From NCBI GenBank assembly GCA_963844235.1, contig CAWJNF010000008.1:1302001-1366000 (forward strand): 64,000 bases of DNA. The letters run 5' to 3'. Each line of letters opens with the position of its first letter. Within the stretch, counting starts at the first letter, position 1. Shown one piece after another: positions 24,888 through 33,305 of this stretch. The position numbers and the translations under genes are program-made. Below the pieces are notes generated by a model. That model was not told the DNA's origin. It was given only the letters and a program-made list of their open reading frames with translations, and made no database searches. This stretch comes from CAWJNF01 sp963844235. GTDB taxonomy: Bacteria; Actinomycetota; Thermoleophilia; Gaiellales; Gaiellaceae.

Positions 24888-25726
24888 CGTGCGAGCCGGG
24901 CTCCGAGGTGCCGCCCGTGGGACCAGTCGAGGAACGCCTCGAGCACGGCACCGCGGTCGTGCGACGACACGAGCACCCAGTCGAGCGCGAGCTCGTCCAG
25001 CCGCCGCAGGATCGCGGTCAGCCTTGCCTCGTGCTCTGCTCGGCGGGCCCTGACGTCCGCGCGGGACAGGCTCACGTGAACGAGCCGTCCGCTGGCCGGG
25101 TGCGCCAGAGGGAGCATGGCTCCGGCGACCTCGGGGAAGCTCTGCTCCCAGAGCGGATCCTGCACGACGACCGGCACGAGATCCCAACCGGCCTCGAGCG
25201 CCGCCTCCCAGACCGCGTCAGGCGGGAATCGCAGGAAGTCGGAGAGCAGGAACACGAACGTGCCGGGCGCGAGCCCGCGCTCGTGCTCCGCAAGCTCGGC
25301 GAGCGTGTCGCCGAGCGTCGCCTCCTCGCCCGCCTCGTATGGCACGAACCGGTCGCTGACGAGGCAGCCGGAGCGGATCGCGCTCTCCGCGATCATCGCA
25401 GAGGCCTCCTCGACCGCGCGGGGCTTGCACAGCCACCGTAGCTCCGGCGGGAAAAGCCTCATCGAGGGGCCGCGGTCGACGGCGACCACGACCCGCGTCG
25501 CCTCCTCGGCGAGGTGCTCTCGAACGACGAACTCGTCGACCCCCCGAACGGATGAGAGTCGCGCGGATGCGCGCCAGTCGATCCGTCGGACGTCGTCTCC
25601 GGGCCTATACGGGCGAGCCCCGGCGAGATCGAATCCTCCGCCGCGCGTGCGCGAGCGCATCGCTCCGAAGGACAGCCCGGCAACCCGGCGACGCGGCAGG
25701 AGCGGGAAGGTCAGGCGCTCGTCCAC
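24884..25726 (-). CDS. DUF58-family protein
   Basis: 280 residues. Contains the defining DUF58 segment PGDDVRRIDWRASARL at about 41-56, with RSRTRGGGFDLAGARPY before it, and a VWA-like core with AVDRGPSMRLF. DUF58 proteins accompany MoxR ATPases almost everywhere and are thought to bridge ATPase and VWA partners. It starts 9 bp after the MoxR stop. No membrane helix, so cytoplasmic. Confidence 0.85.
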   Translation of the reverse strand: MDERLTFPLLPRRRVAGLSFGAMRSRTRGGGFDLAGARPYRPGDDVRRIDWRASARLSSVRGVDEFVVREHLAEEATRVVVAVDRGPSMRLFPPELRWLCKPRAVEEASAMIAESAIRSGCLVSDRFVPYEAGEEATLGDTLAELAEHERGLAPGTFVFLLSDFLRFPPDAVWEAALEAGWDLVPVVVQDPLWEQSFPEVAGAMLPLAHPASGRLVHVSLSRADVRARRAEHEARLTAILRRLDELALDWVLVSSHDRGAVLEAFLDWSHGRHLGARLAR

Positions 25727-25735
25727 GGAAGTGGC

Positions 25736-26818
25736 TCAGGCGTCGCCGGGGCGCGGCGCCAGCTCCGCGCAGCGCCCGAAGACGTTCGCCAGCACCTCGT
25801 CCCTCTCCGATCGGCGGGAGGCGGCGAGGAACGACGGCGCGAAGAGGATGCGATGTCCGAGCACCGGGCCGAAGAGCGCCTCGACGTCCTCCGGGACGAC
25901 GAACTCGCGCCCGTCGAGGAGCGCGAAGGCGCGGGCGGAGCGCTCGAGCGCGAGCGAGCCCCTGACCGAGGCGCCGAGCTGGACGATCTCCAGGTCTCGG
26001 GTGGCGCGAACGAGCGCCACGATCCAGCGCTGCAGGAGAGGATGGACGTACACGTCCTCCACGGCACGCTGAAGCGAACGCACCTCGGCGATCGACACGA
26101 CCGGGCGGACGTCGTCGAGCGGATGGCCGTGGCGCTGGTCCAGCACGATCTGGTGCTCGTCCTGCTCACCCGGATATCCGAGCGAGGTGCGGAGCAGGAA
26201 CCGGTCGAGCTGCGCCTCGGGCAGGAGAAAGGTGCCCTCCTGCTCGATCGGGTTCTCGGTCGCGAGCAGGAGGAACGGGGAGGCGAGCCCGCGCGTGACG
26301 CCGTCCACGGTCACCTGCCGCTCGGCCATCGCCTCGAGGAGCGCCGACTGCGTCTTCTGGGTCGCGCGGTTGATCTCGTCGACGAGCACGACGTTGGCGA
26401 AGATCGGCCCCGGCCGGAACTCGAAGTCGCGCGCCTTCTGGTCGAAGATCGACGAGCCCGTGACGTCGCCGGGCTGCAGATCGGGCGTGCACTGGATCCG
26501 CGACGGGATCGCGCCCTCGATCGAGGACGCGATGGCACGCGCGAGCACCGTCTTCGCCGTGCCGGGAACGTCCTCGAAGAGCACGTGACCCTCGCAGGCG
26601 AGCGCGGTGAGGACGAACGTGATCTCGGCGCGTTTGCCGCGGACGACCTTCTCGACGCTGGCGTGCAGCCGGGCGGCGATCTCGACCGCCGGCGCACCCG
26701 AGGGTTCCCGGCTCGGGAGCGGCTGGACGCGAGCCAGACGCGGCCGGGGATCGGCGGCGTCTCCCGGGCCGCCGGCTGCGGGCGCTGGCCGCCCGGGCGC
26801 GTCGTGCTCGTGCGTCAT
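25736..26818 (-). CDS. MoxR-family AAA+ ATPase
   Basis: 360 residues. Walker A EDVPGTAKT at 82-90, Walker B VLVDEIN at 144-150, the RATQKTQSALLEAMAERQVT helix and sensor segment LLATENPIEQEGTFLLPEAQ are those of MoxR. A Pro/Ala-rich N-terminal extension of about 45 residues is unusual. The ATG at 26818 has a GGGAGA site and sits 16 bp after the methyltransferase stop. It acts as a chaperone-like motor for VWA-domain partners encoded downstream. Confidence 0.9.
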   Translation of the reverse strand: MTHEHDAPGRPAPAAGGPGDAADPRPRLARVQPLPSREPSGAPAVEIAARLHASVEKVVRGKRAEITFVLTALACEGHVLFEDVPGTAKTVLARAIASSIEGAIPSRIQCTPDLQPGDVTGSSIFDQKARDFEFRPGPIFANVVLVDEINRATQKTQSALLEAMAERQVTVDGVTRGLASPFLLLATENPIEQEGTFLLPEAQLDRFLLRTSLGYPGEQDEHQIVLDQRHGHPLDDVRPVVSIAEVRSLQRAVEDVYVHPLLQRWIVALVRATRDLEIVQLGASVRGSLALERSARAFALLDGREFVVPEDVEALFGPVLGHRILFAPSFLAASRRSERDEVLANVFGRCAELAPRPGDA

Positions 26819-26834
26819 GTGGATCGAGTCTCCC

Positions 26835-27527
26835 TCACGGGATCGGCTCGCCGGAGGCCGTGGTCAAAGCATACGCGCCTCCCGCCGGCGCTTCCCTCTT
26901 CAGGACGGGGGACACCGCGCGCCCCGTGATCAGGGGCCGGACGAGCGACGGTGACTGCGGTAGCTCGCCTCGCTCGAGCTCGACGATCTCGAGCCCACTC
27001 GCCTCGATGGCCGCCAGCGTGTCGCGGTTCGGATGACAGCCGTCCGCGATCACTCCCCAGACGCCCTCCAGCCGATCCTGCCACTTCGCCCGGGACGGGT
27101 CCTCCGAGCGCACGTGCTCGCTGAAGAGGAGCTGCCCTCCAGGGCGGAGCACGCGCCTGATCTCTCGGAGAGAGGCGTCAGGATCGGAGACCGAGCACAG
27201 CACGGCGGTCGAGACCACCGTGTCGAAGGAGCCGTCGTCGAACGGAAGCCGCTCGGCAGGCGCAACGACGAACGTCGCCTCCCTCCCGGCCTCGGAGAGC
27301 CGTCGCCGCGCGCGATCCAGCGACGGAGCCGAGGGCTCGCTCAGCACCAGCTCCTCGACCGCATCCGGGTAGTACGCGCCGTTGTGGCCCGTTCCCGCGC
27401 CCACCTCGAGCACGCGCCCGCCGGCTGCTGCCAGGAGGTCGCCGCGGAACTCCTGGCCATGCTGCTCCTCCCAGCGTCTGCTGAGTCGGTCGTACACGGC
27501 CGGCCTGAACCGCTCCAGCAGGCTCAC
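26835..27527 (-). CDS. Class I SAM-dependent methyltransferase
   Basis: 230 residues from the GTG at 27527, which overlaps the MFS stop by 4 bp. Rossmann motif I VLEVGAGTGHNG (39-50), motif II-like LVLSEPS, motif IV-like FDTVVSTAVLCSVSDP and the post-motif REIRRVLRPGGQLLFSEHV are clear. This is the Methyltransf_11/UbiE-like subgroup acting on small molecules or lipids; the substrate is unknown. The coupling to an efflux-type carrier suggests modification and export of the same compound, which is inference. Confidence 0.82.
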   Translation of the reverse strand: MSLLERFRPAVYDRLSRRWEEQHGQEFRGDLLAAAGGRVLEVGAGTGHNGAYYPDAVEELVLSEPSAPSLDRARRRLSEAGREATFVVAPAERLPFDDGSFDTVVSTAVLCSVSDPDASLREIRRVLRPGGQLLFSEHVRSEDPSRAKWQDRLEGVWGVIADGCHPNRDTLAAIEASGLEIVELERGELPQSPSLVRPLITGRAVSPVLKREAPAGGAYALTTASGEPIP

Positions 27528-28717
27528 GGCGTCGACTCCGTCGCGACTCGCTCCGCTGCCGTCGTCCCGATGGTCGCTGCCAGTAGCGCCGCGACGGCCG
27601 CGAGACCCGCCGCGACGAGCCAGAAGACGTCCCAGCCTGCGTACTCGGCGAGCGCGCCCATCGGCGGGGTCAGCGCGGCCGAGAGGACGAAGACGAGGGT
27701 GGCGGCGACCGACACCGACTGAGCGGCCAGCTGCGGGGGCGCCATCTCCCCGGCCCGCACGTAGACGAGCGCGTTCCAGCCGAGCGCACCGAACGCGAAC
27801 AGGATCACGGCCGGGATGACAGCCGCCGTGCCCGCATGCAGCGAGAGGGCGAACAGCACGCCGCCGGCGGCAGCCGTCCAGCCGGCCTCGACGAGGGTAC
27901 GAACGCGGCGAGCGCCGCCGCCCGCGTCGGCGAGACGACCCCAGAAGATGCGCGCGACCCCGGCGGCGATCTGGATCACGAAGAACACGGCCCCCGCCGC
28001 GAAGCGGGAGAGGCCGGCCGCCTCCGCGGCCGGAACCGCGAACACGAGCACCGCCTGGAGCACGAGGATCAGGAGGGCCGCGAGAAGCAGCAGCCGCCGC
28101 ATGCCGGGTAGCGCGACGATCCGGCGCACGTCGGCCTTCGTCCGCTCCGCGCTCACGACCCGTACGTCGCCGCTCGCGATACCGAACACGCCGCCGAGCA
28201 CTGCCAGCAGCCCGGCGCAGAAGAGCAGCGCCGTGCGCGTTCCGCCCGCGTGCGCGAGCGGCGGCAGGGCCACGGCGGCCGTGATCCCGCCGAGAGGAAC
28301 GGCCATCTGCCGAACGCCGAGCGCCCAGGCGCGGCGAGAGGCCGGATAGGCGCGGAAGATGGCTCCGATCCCCGCGATCGGCACCGCCGATGTACCCACG
28401 CCGAAGAGGAAGAGCAGCGGGATCAGCAGCGCCGGCCCGGACGCGAAGGCCGCTCCCGCAAGCGACACGGCTCCGAGAGCCGTTCCGGCCAACGTGACGA
28501 TGCGGGCCCCATAGCGGTCGACGGCCACGCCCGCGGCGATGAGCGAGAGCCCCGAGCCGAGGAGCCCGGCCGTGAGCACGACACCGAGCATCGCGAGACC
28601 GAGGTCGAACTCCTCCGCGAGCTCGGGGCCGATCGAGGGCAGGCCGAAGTTCACGAGGGAGATGGCGGACTGGGCAGCGACGGCTGTCGCGAGGACCGTC
28701 CGCGCGGACGCGGTCAC
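27524..28717 (-). CDS. Major facilitator superfamily transporter
   Basis: 397 residues from the GTG at 28717, overlapping the stop of the upstream dehydrogenase gene by 4 bp. About 12 hydrophobic segments; the loop 2-3 motif reads GVAVDRYGARI, and the mirrored half has WGRLADAGGGARRV. A long central loop carries charged residues (SAERTKADVRR). Substrate unknown; an efflux or nitrate/cyanate-like (CynX) carrier are both possible. Confidence 0.8.
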   Translation of the reverse strand: MTASARTVLATAVAAQSAISLVNFGLPSIGPELAEEFDLGLAMLGVVLTAGLLGSGLSLIAAGVAVDRYGARIVTLAGTALGAVSLAGAAFASGPALLIPLLFLFGVGTSAVPIAGIGAIFRAYPASRRAWALGVRQMAVPLGGITAAVALPPLAHAGGTRTALLFCAGLLAVLGGVFGIASGDVRVVSAERTKADVRRIVALPGMRRLLLLAALLILVLQAVLVFAVPAAEAAGLSRFAAGAVFFVIQIAAGVARIFWGRLADAGGGARRVRTLVEAGWTAAAGGVLFALSLHAGTAAVIPAVILFAFGALGWNALVYVRAGEMAPPQLAAQSVSVAATLVFVLSAALTPPMGALAEYAGWDVFWLVAAGLAAVAALLAATIGTTAAERVATESTP

Positions 28718-29589
28718 GGCCGGCGAGCGCGATACACAGCCGAGTAGTCGAGGCCGCCCAGCCCGGCCTCGAGCGCCTCGTCGTAGGCGCCGGCCGCGAC
28801 CTCGGTGACGTGCATCGAGACGCCATGCTCCGCTGCCAGCTCGAGCGCGAGCGCGAGGTCCTTGCGGAGGAGATCGAGCCGAAAGAGCGGCTCGAAGCCC
28901 TTCGAGGCCGGATGCTCGGGCCGCACGCCGCCGATCGGAAACCGGCGCCGCAGGACCGACGAGTCGCTCGTGGAGCGCGTGAAGACCTCGTAGGCCTGCG
29001 TGGGGTCGATGCCCTCCTGCTCGAGCAACGCGCACGCCTCGGCCATCGCCGCCATCGTCACGCCCACGATCAGGTTGTTGCAGAGCTTCACCGCCTGGCC
29101 GGCGCCGGCGCCACCGACGAGCTCGACCAGGCTGCCCATCGACTCGAGCACCGGCCTGACGCGCTCGAAGGCCTCGTGCCGCCCGCCGGCCATGATGGCG
29201 AGCGTCGCCGCCTCTGCTCCGACCGGGCCACCGCTGACCGGCGCGTCGAGGGAATCGACTCCCTCCGCCTCGAACGCCGCGGCCAGCCGGCGCGCGAGCG
29301 AAGGCGGGCTCGTCGACATGTCGACCACGACGGCTCCCGGGCGGACGCCCTGGAGAAGCCCGGTTGGCCCGAGCGCGACCTCCTCGACGACGGCCGGAGA
29401 CGGGAGCGACATGATCGCCACGTCGACACCGGCGGCCGCAGCGGCCGGAGTGGCCACCAGTGGGATACCGAGTGCCGCCGCAGGGGCCGGGTCGACGTCG
29501 CAGGCGACGAGCTCGTGGCCGGCGGCGACGAGGTTCGCCGCCATGTGCCTGCCCATCGTCCCGAGGCCGACGAACGCGATCCGCGCCAT
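28714..29589 (-). CDS. NAD(P)-binding beta-hydroxyacid dehydrogenase (tartronate semialdehyde reductase-like)
   Basis: 291 residues. Nucleotide-binding FVGLGTMGRHMAANLV at 6-21, substrate loop DAPVSGGPVGAE, and the catalytic lysine in KLCNNLIVG identify the 3-hydroxyisobutyrate dehydrogenase/tartronate semialdehyde reductase family. The ATG at 29589 follows TATGCT by 7 nt, a leaderless promoter, so an in-frame extension upstream is rejected. It heads the dehydrogenase-MFS-methyltransferase chain and is divergent from the OsmC gene with only 57 bp between start codons. Confidence 0.85.
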   Translation of the reverse strand: MARIAFVGLGTMGRHMAANLVAAGHELVACDVDPAPAAALGIPLVATPAAAAAGVDVAIMSLPSPAVVEEVALGPTGLLQGVRPGAVVVDMSTSPPSLARRLAAAFEAEGVDSLDAPVSGGPVGAEAATLAIMAGGRHEAFERVRPVLESMGSLVELVGGAGAGQAVKLCNNLIVGVTMAAMAEACALLEQEGIDPTQAYEVFTRSTSDSSVLRRRFPIGGVRPEHPASKGFEPLFRLDLLRKDLALALELAAEHGVSMHVTEVAAGAYDEALEAGLGGLDYSAVYRARRP

Positions 29590-29596
29590 GGCGGCG

Positions 29597-29602
29597 AGCA
29601 TA
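29597..29602 (-). promoter_or_regulatory. -10 box of a leaderless promoter (dehydrogenase)
   Basis: TATGCT, then 7 nt, then the ATG at 29589. The context CAGTATGCTCGC is nearly the same as at the GntR promoter. Confidence 0.55.
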
Positions 29603-29633
29603 CTGCCGGTCTGCGGGCACCAGCGGGGGGACG

Positions 29634-29639
29634 TACGAT
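29634..29639 (+). promoter_or_regulatory. -10 box of a leaderless promoter (OsmC selenoprotein candidate)
   Basis: TACGAT followed by 7 nt (GGGCCCC) and the ATG at 29647. The same TACGAT with a 7-nt spacer occurs before ilvD. Confidence 0.55.
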
Positions 29640-29646
29640 GGGCCCC

Positions 29647-30114
29647 ATGGGCGACATCGTCTACACGTCTCGCTCCCGCATCGAACGGATCCGAGGGCCG
29701 CTGCGGCTCGCGTATCTCCCCGGGGAGGCCGAGCCCGTCGCGTTCGGAATGCACTCGGAGATCGCGGAGCACTACGGGGTGCCGCCCGGGTCCGAGTCCG
29801 AGCGCGCCGCCACCCTCGACTACATCGTCGCGGCGGCCGCCGGCTGACTCACGGGCACCTTCGGAGGCGCGCTGGAGGCGCGTCAGGTCCCGGCAAGCGA
29901 AGGGCGACTGGTCGGCGAGGCGGTCGGCGAGGTGGAATCGGACGACAACGTACTCGTCATCAAGCGGATTCACGTCACCTACCACCTGCGGCTGGACACC
30001 GACGCCGACCGCTCCGCGGTGCAGCGCGCCTTCGACCACCACATGGCCCGCTGCCCGGTCTACCGCTCCATCTCCGCCGCGATCGACGTCACGACGTCGC
30101 TCGAGATCGAGTAG
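29647..30114 (+). CDS. OsmC-family peroxidase with in-frame TGA at the reactive cysteine: probable selenoprotein
   Basis: 155 codons if the TGA at 29845-29847 (codon 67) is read through, with no frame change up to the TAG at 30112. Both sides are one protein: N-terminal LRLAYLPGEAEPVAFGMHSE and PPGSESERAATLDYIVAAAAG, then, after the TGA, LTGTFGGALEARQVP, DDNVLVIKRIHVTYHLRL and HHMARCPVYRSISAAIDVTT. In OsmC/Ohr proteins the peroxidatic cysteine follows exactly such an AALAGCLTGT helix; here TGA takes its place, while the resolving-type cysteine (C136, ARCPVYRSI) is kept. A SECIS-like hairpin begins 5 nt after the TGA. Reading: selenocysteine at 67, reducing organic or lipid hydroperoxides. Alternatives: a Cys-to-stop point mutation (TGC to TGA) or base-call error. 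No Sec machinery lies in the window. Confidence 0.8.
29852..29892 (+). promoter_or_regulatory. Candidate bacterial SECIS element
   Basis: Inside the coding sequence just after the TGA. Lower stem 52-55/89-92 and 57-60/85-88 (last two digits of 298xx; C56 bulged), a 5-nt 5' bulge (61-65), an upper 7-bp stem G66-C72/G78-C84 with one G-U pair, and a 5-nt apical loop UGGAG (73-77). Loop begins 25 nt after the TGA and has G at its second position, within the published bacterial consensus (loop 3-14 nt, a G in the first two positions, 16-37 nt from the UGA). Confidence 0.7.
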
Positions 30115-30116
30115 GC

Positions 30117-31235
30117 GTGAGCGAGCTCGGCGACCTGCTCGAGCTCATGCACGGCGCGGCGGGCCGCTACACGACGCTGCGGGCGACGATCCGCGAATGG
30201 CGCCACCTCGAGCGCTCGCAACGCGCCTTCGAGCGCCACATGGAGGCGGTGGAATCCGGTGGGCGCACCATGGTCAGCTACGGCTTTTGTGCAGAACTGC
30301 CACCGGAGACGATGGAGGCGCCGACCAGGATCTGGCTGGCACCGCCGGCAAAGCTCCGCATGGAGCGCACCGGCGAGGGCGAGGCGCACACGGTCGTCAG
30401 TGACGGCGCGCACGAGTGGTCCTACGAACCGAGCCTCGGCGCGATGGTCTACCCGGCGACCAGTGGCTCGTACCGTGGCTTCGAGCACCTGACCGACCCC
30501 TCGATGCTCCTGGGCTTGCTCGACCTCCAGCCGGTCGGCAGCACGAGCGTTGCCGGCCGCGCCGCGATCCTCGTGCAGGCGAGGGGACGGGGCACCGTGT
30601 GGCACGGTCCCGCAGGGCTTCCGGAGGGCGCCGAGCGCCATGAGCTCGCCGTCGACGCCGAGCGCGGAGTCCTCATGCGGGCGGTGTCGTTCCTGGACGA
30701 GCAGGAGTTCTTCTCGCACGAGGTGCTCGAGATAGCGTTTGACGAGAGCTTCCCGGACGACACGTTCGTCTTCACGCCGCCCGCGGGCGAGGAGATTCGC
30801 GACGCGGAATCGGCCTTCCCGCCTCCTCAGCACACGACGATCGAGGAGGCGGCGAGGCTCGCGCCGTTCACCGTCCTCCTACCGCGGCGGCTCCCGGAAG
30901 GGGCAACCTTGCACGTCGTCTACAACCCCGGGTCAGAGCGCGTGGCGTCGCCGCCCTCGGTCAATCTCGTCTACTGGTTCGAGGGCGCGGGTCACTCGCT
31001 CTCGATCGGCCAGACAGGCGAGCCGCAGGTGCCCGGCGACTTTGGGGAGGAGACACTCGAGCGCCACGGCATGGCGCTCCGGCTCCACGACGAGCATCGC
31101 CAGCGTCTGCTCGTGTGCGAGCGGCACGGAACGCACGTCATGATGACCTCCGACCTCGAAGGCGAGACGCTGGTCGAGATCGCGCTCTCGCTCGAGCCGG
31201 CGCCCACCGAGCCGCCGCGACTCGTCGACGCATAG
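30117..31235 (+). CDS. LolA/RseB-like protein with DUF4367-type C-terminal domain
   Basis: 372 residues from the GTG at 30117, 2 bp after the OsmC stop, so co-transcribed with it. The N-terminal half (HGAAGRYTTLRATIREW, RIWLAPPAKLRMER, DGAHEWSYEP) has the curved-sheet pattern of outer-membrane lipoprotein carriers and RseB-type sensors; the second half (APFTVLLPRRLPEGATLHVVY, VNLVYWFEGAG) resembles DUF4367. No signal peptide or membrane helix is seen, so it may stay cytoplasmic, which is odd for this fold. A scalar binding role for a lipid or hydrophobic ligand is plausible but unproven. Confidence 0.6.
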   Translation: MSELGDLLELMHGAAGRYTTLRATIREWRHLERSQRAFERHMEAVESGGRTMVSYGFCAELPPETMEAPTRIWLAPPAKLRMERTGEGEAHTVVSDGAHEWSYEPSLGAMVYPATSGSYRGFEHLTDPSMLLGLLDLQPVGSTSVAGRAAILVQARGRGTVWHGPAGLPEGAERHELAVDAERGVLMRAVSFLDEQEFFSHEVLEIAFDESFPDDTFVFTPPAGEEIRDAESAFPPPQHTTIEEAARLAPFTVLLPRRLPEGATLHVVYNPGSERVASPPSVNLVYWFEGAGHSLSIGQTGEPQVPGDFGEETLERHGMALRLHDEHRQRLLVCERHGTHVMMTSDLEGETLVEIALSLEPAPTEPPRLVDA

Positions 31236-31275
31236 CACTCGGGAACTCCGCGCGGCCGAGTGGAGTCGAAGGGAC

Positions 31276-32193
31276 ATGCACACACGAACGGTCCTCTCGA
31301 GTCTCGCCGCGGCAGGCGTGCTCGCCCTCGCTGCCTGCGGCGGGACCGTGCCGGAGGCCGAGCCGCCGGCTGCCGAGCCGCCACCGGCAGAGCCGGCGGC
31401 CACCACCTCCGACGATCCTCGCTACGACTACCCGACCGACCCCGGCGTCGTCGTCGTCGACCTCACCACGGGCGGCGGCTTCGTCCCGGTCGAGGTGTCG
31501 ATCGACGGCCGGCCGGAGTTCCGCCTCTACGGGGACGGCACGGTTCTCGCCCGGCCCGAGAACGAGACGTTCCCGAGCCCGCCACAGCTCCTGCGCTACC
31601 GGCTCACGCCGGAGGGCATCCAGACAGTCCTGGCCGCCGCCGACGACGCGGGCCTGCTCGGCGAAGCGCCGGACTACGGCCAACCGATGGTCACCGACGT
31701 GCCCACGACGATCCTCACAATCGCTGTCGACGGGGCCTCAGTCTCTCACAGCGCCTACGCCCTCGAGTTCGAGGACGATCCCGGCCTCACCGCGGCACAG
31801 CGAGAGGCGCGCCAGCGCTTCGCCGGCTTCGCGGAGTACCTCCGCACGCTTCCGACGAGCGCACCCGACGCGCTCGCCGAAGAGCCCGCCCCGTACGAGC
31901 CCGAGGCCGCAGACGTGTACGTCTTCGAGCGCGAGGTGGAGCCCGGGTTCACCGCGCCCGCGTGGCCGTTCGACCGCCTGCCGACGGACTGGCCGCCCGC
32001 GTCGAGCGACAGCGCGTTCGGCGGCTCGTGCCTCACCATCCTCGGCGCCGAGCTCGAGCCCTACCTGGCTCCCGCCGAGGGCGAGGAATGGACGGCGCTC
32101 TACGCCTCGGGCGAGAAGGCCGACGGCTCGCCGCGGTTCTGGTCGATGGGGATCGACCTCGTGCTTCCCGGCGACACGGGCTGCTCAGCATGA
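31276..32193 (+). CDS. Lipoprotein of unknown function
   Basis: 305 residues. Signal peptide and lipobox LALAAC (C21), then a Pro/Glu/Ala tether (about 22-45). The body begins YDYPTDPGVVVVDLTTGGGF and contains a beta-rich domain (FVPVEVSIDGRPEFRLYGDG, YRLTPEGIQTVLAAADDAGL) followed by a second domain with one Cys pair (C in GGSCLTI and the C-terminal GCSA). GAAGGGAC ribosome site. I do not recognise a named family. Extracytoplasmic, membrane-tethered. Confidence 0.7.
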   Translation: MHTRTVLSSLAAAGVLALAACGGTVPEAEPPAAEPPPAEPAATTSDDPRYDYPTDPGVVVVDLTTGGGFVPVEVSIDGRPEFRLYGDGTVLARPENETFPSPPQLLRYRLTPEGIQTVLAAADDAGLLGEAPDYGQPMVTDVPTTILTIAVDGASVSHSAYALEFEDDPGLTAAQREARQRFAGFAEYLRTLPTSAPDALAEEPAPYEPEAADVYVFEREVEPGFTAPAWPFDRLPTDWPPASSDSAFGGSCLTILGAELEPYLAPAEGEEWTALYASGEKADGSPRFWSMGIDLVLPGDTGCSA

Positions 32194-32201
32194 GCTAGAG
32201 C

Positions 32202-32226
32202 GGGCCGGATGAGATCCGGCCCCTAC
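32202..32226 (+). repeat. Dispersed palindrome, copy 5
   Basis: GGGCCGGAT-GAG-ATCCGGCCC plus CTAC, starting 8 bp after the lipoprotein stop; spacer to the next gene. Confidence 0.9.
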
Positions 32227-32271
32227 ACCAGCGAGCCAAGCGCGGACGTGCCGCGTCTCCCACCCGCCGTG

Positions 32272-32277
32272 CTAGGG
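32272..32277 (+). promoter_or_regulatory. Probable -10 box of the amino acid importer operon
   Basis: TAGGGT 31 bp before the binding-protein ATG, which also has a GGGAGAGAGGGAGA ribosome site. No clear -35 box. Unlike many genes here this one keeps a leader. Confidence 0.4.
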
Positions 32278-32308
32278 TCACGCCTCCGCAGGGAGAGAGG
32301 GAGATTTC

Positions 32309-33292
32309 ATGCGCAGGCTCGTTTTGCTGCTCGCAGTCGCGGCGCTCGTGCTCGCCGCGTGCGGCGGCGGAGAAGAAGAGGCGGCGCCCGCCGAGCCGGC
32401 CGCCGAGCCACCGGCAACGACCGAGGCGCCCCCGGCGACCGAGGAGCCGCCCGCGACCACCGAGGAGGCGCCCGCGGCGACCGAGGAGCCGGCGACCACG
32501 GAGGAGCCTGACCCCTGCGCGGTGGAAAGCCTGTCGCTGAAGAATCCCGGGCAGCTCACCGTCGCCACCGGCAACCCCGCGTTCCCACCATGGTTCGAGG
32601 GTGGCACTGAGACCGGCGACTGGGAGTTCAACGACCCGAACAATGGTGAGGGCTTCGAGAGCGCGTTCGTCTACGCGCTCGCCGAGGAGCTGGGCTTTGC
32701 CGCGGATCAGGTCGTCTGGTTGCCGACGTCGTTCAACCAGTCGATCGCACCGGGGCCGACGAAGTGGGACTTCAACATCCAGCAGATCGGGATCACGAAG
32801 AAGCGCGCGAGGGCAGTCGACTTCAGCGACGGCTACTACGACAACGTGCAGGCGCTCGTGTCCGTCGAGGGCTCGAACGTCGACGGCGCCACGACGTTCG
32901 CCGACCTCGAGGGCGCGAAGCTCGGCGTACCGGTCGGGACGACGAGCTACGACTACGTCGTCGAGGTCATCCAGCCCGACGTCGAGCCCGCCGTGTACGA
33001 CGACCAGACGGGCGCCGTCCAGGCGCTCAAGAACGGGCAGGTCGACGGCATCGTGGTCGACCTCTACACCGGCTTCTACCTCCGCGACGTCGAGCTCGAC
33101 AACGGGATCATCGCCGGCCAGTTCCCGGCGGTCGGCGAGGTCGAGCAGTTCGGGCTCTCATTCGAGAAGGGGAGCGGCCTCGTGGACTGCGTGAACCAGG
33201 GGATCGCGACGCTGAAGGACGACGGGACGTTGCAGGCGATCCAGGACGAGTGGCTCGCCGACGTCGGAGGCGCGCCGGTCATCACCCAGTAG
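32309..33292 (+). CDS. ABC transporter substrate-binding lipoprotein, polar amino acid type
   Basis: 327 residues. Signal peptide with lipobox VLAAC (C18), then a long Ala/Thr/Glu/Pro tether with repeated ATTEE/ATEEP units (about 20-70). The folded part starts with LKNPGQLTVATGNPAFPPWF, the standard opening of family-3 binding proteins, and contains EGFESAFVYALAEELGF, DFNIQQIGITKKRARAVDFS and LGVPVGTTSYDYV. It delivers a polar amino acid or small carboxylate to the permease encoded next. First gene of a three-gene operon. Confidence 0.9.
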   Translation: MRRLVLLLAVAALVLAACGGGEEEAAPAEPAAEPPATTEAPPATEEPPATTEEAPAATEEPATTEEPDPCAVESLSLKNPGQLTVATGNPAFPPWFEGGTETGDWEFNDPNNGEGFESAFVYALAEELGFAADQVVWLPTSFNQSIAPGPTKWDFNIQQIGITKKRARAVDFSDGYYDNVQALVSVEGSNVDGATTFADLEGAKLGVPVGTTSYDYVVEVIQPDVEPAVYDDQTGAVQALKNGQVDGIVVDLYTGFYLRDVELDNGIIAGQFPAVGEVEQFGLSFEKGSGLVDCVNQGIATLKDDGTLQAIQDEWLADVGGAPVITQ

Positions 33293-33305
33293 GACGCACT
33301 GCCCG

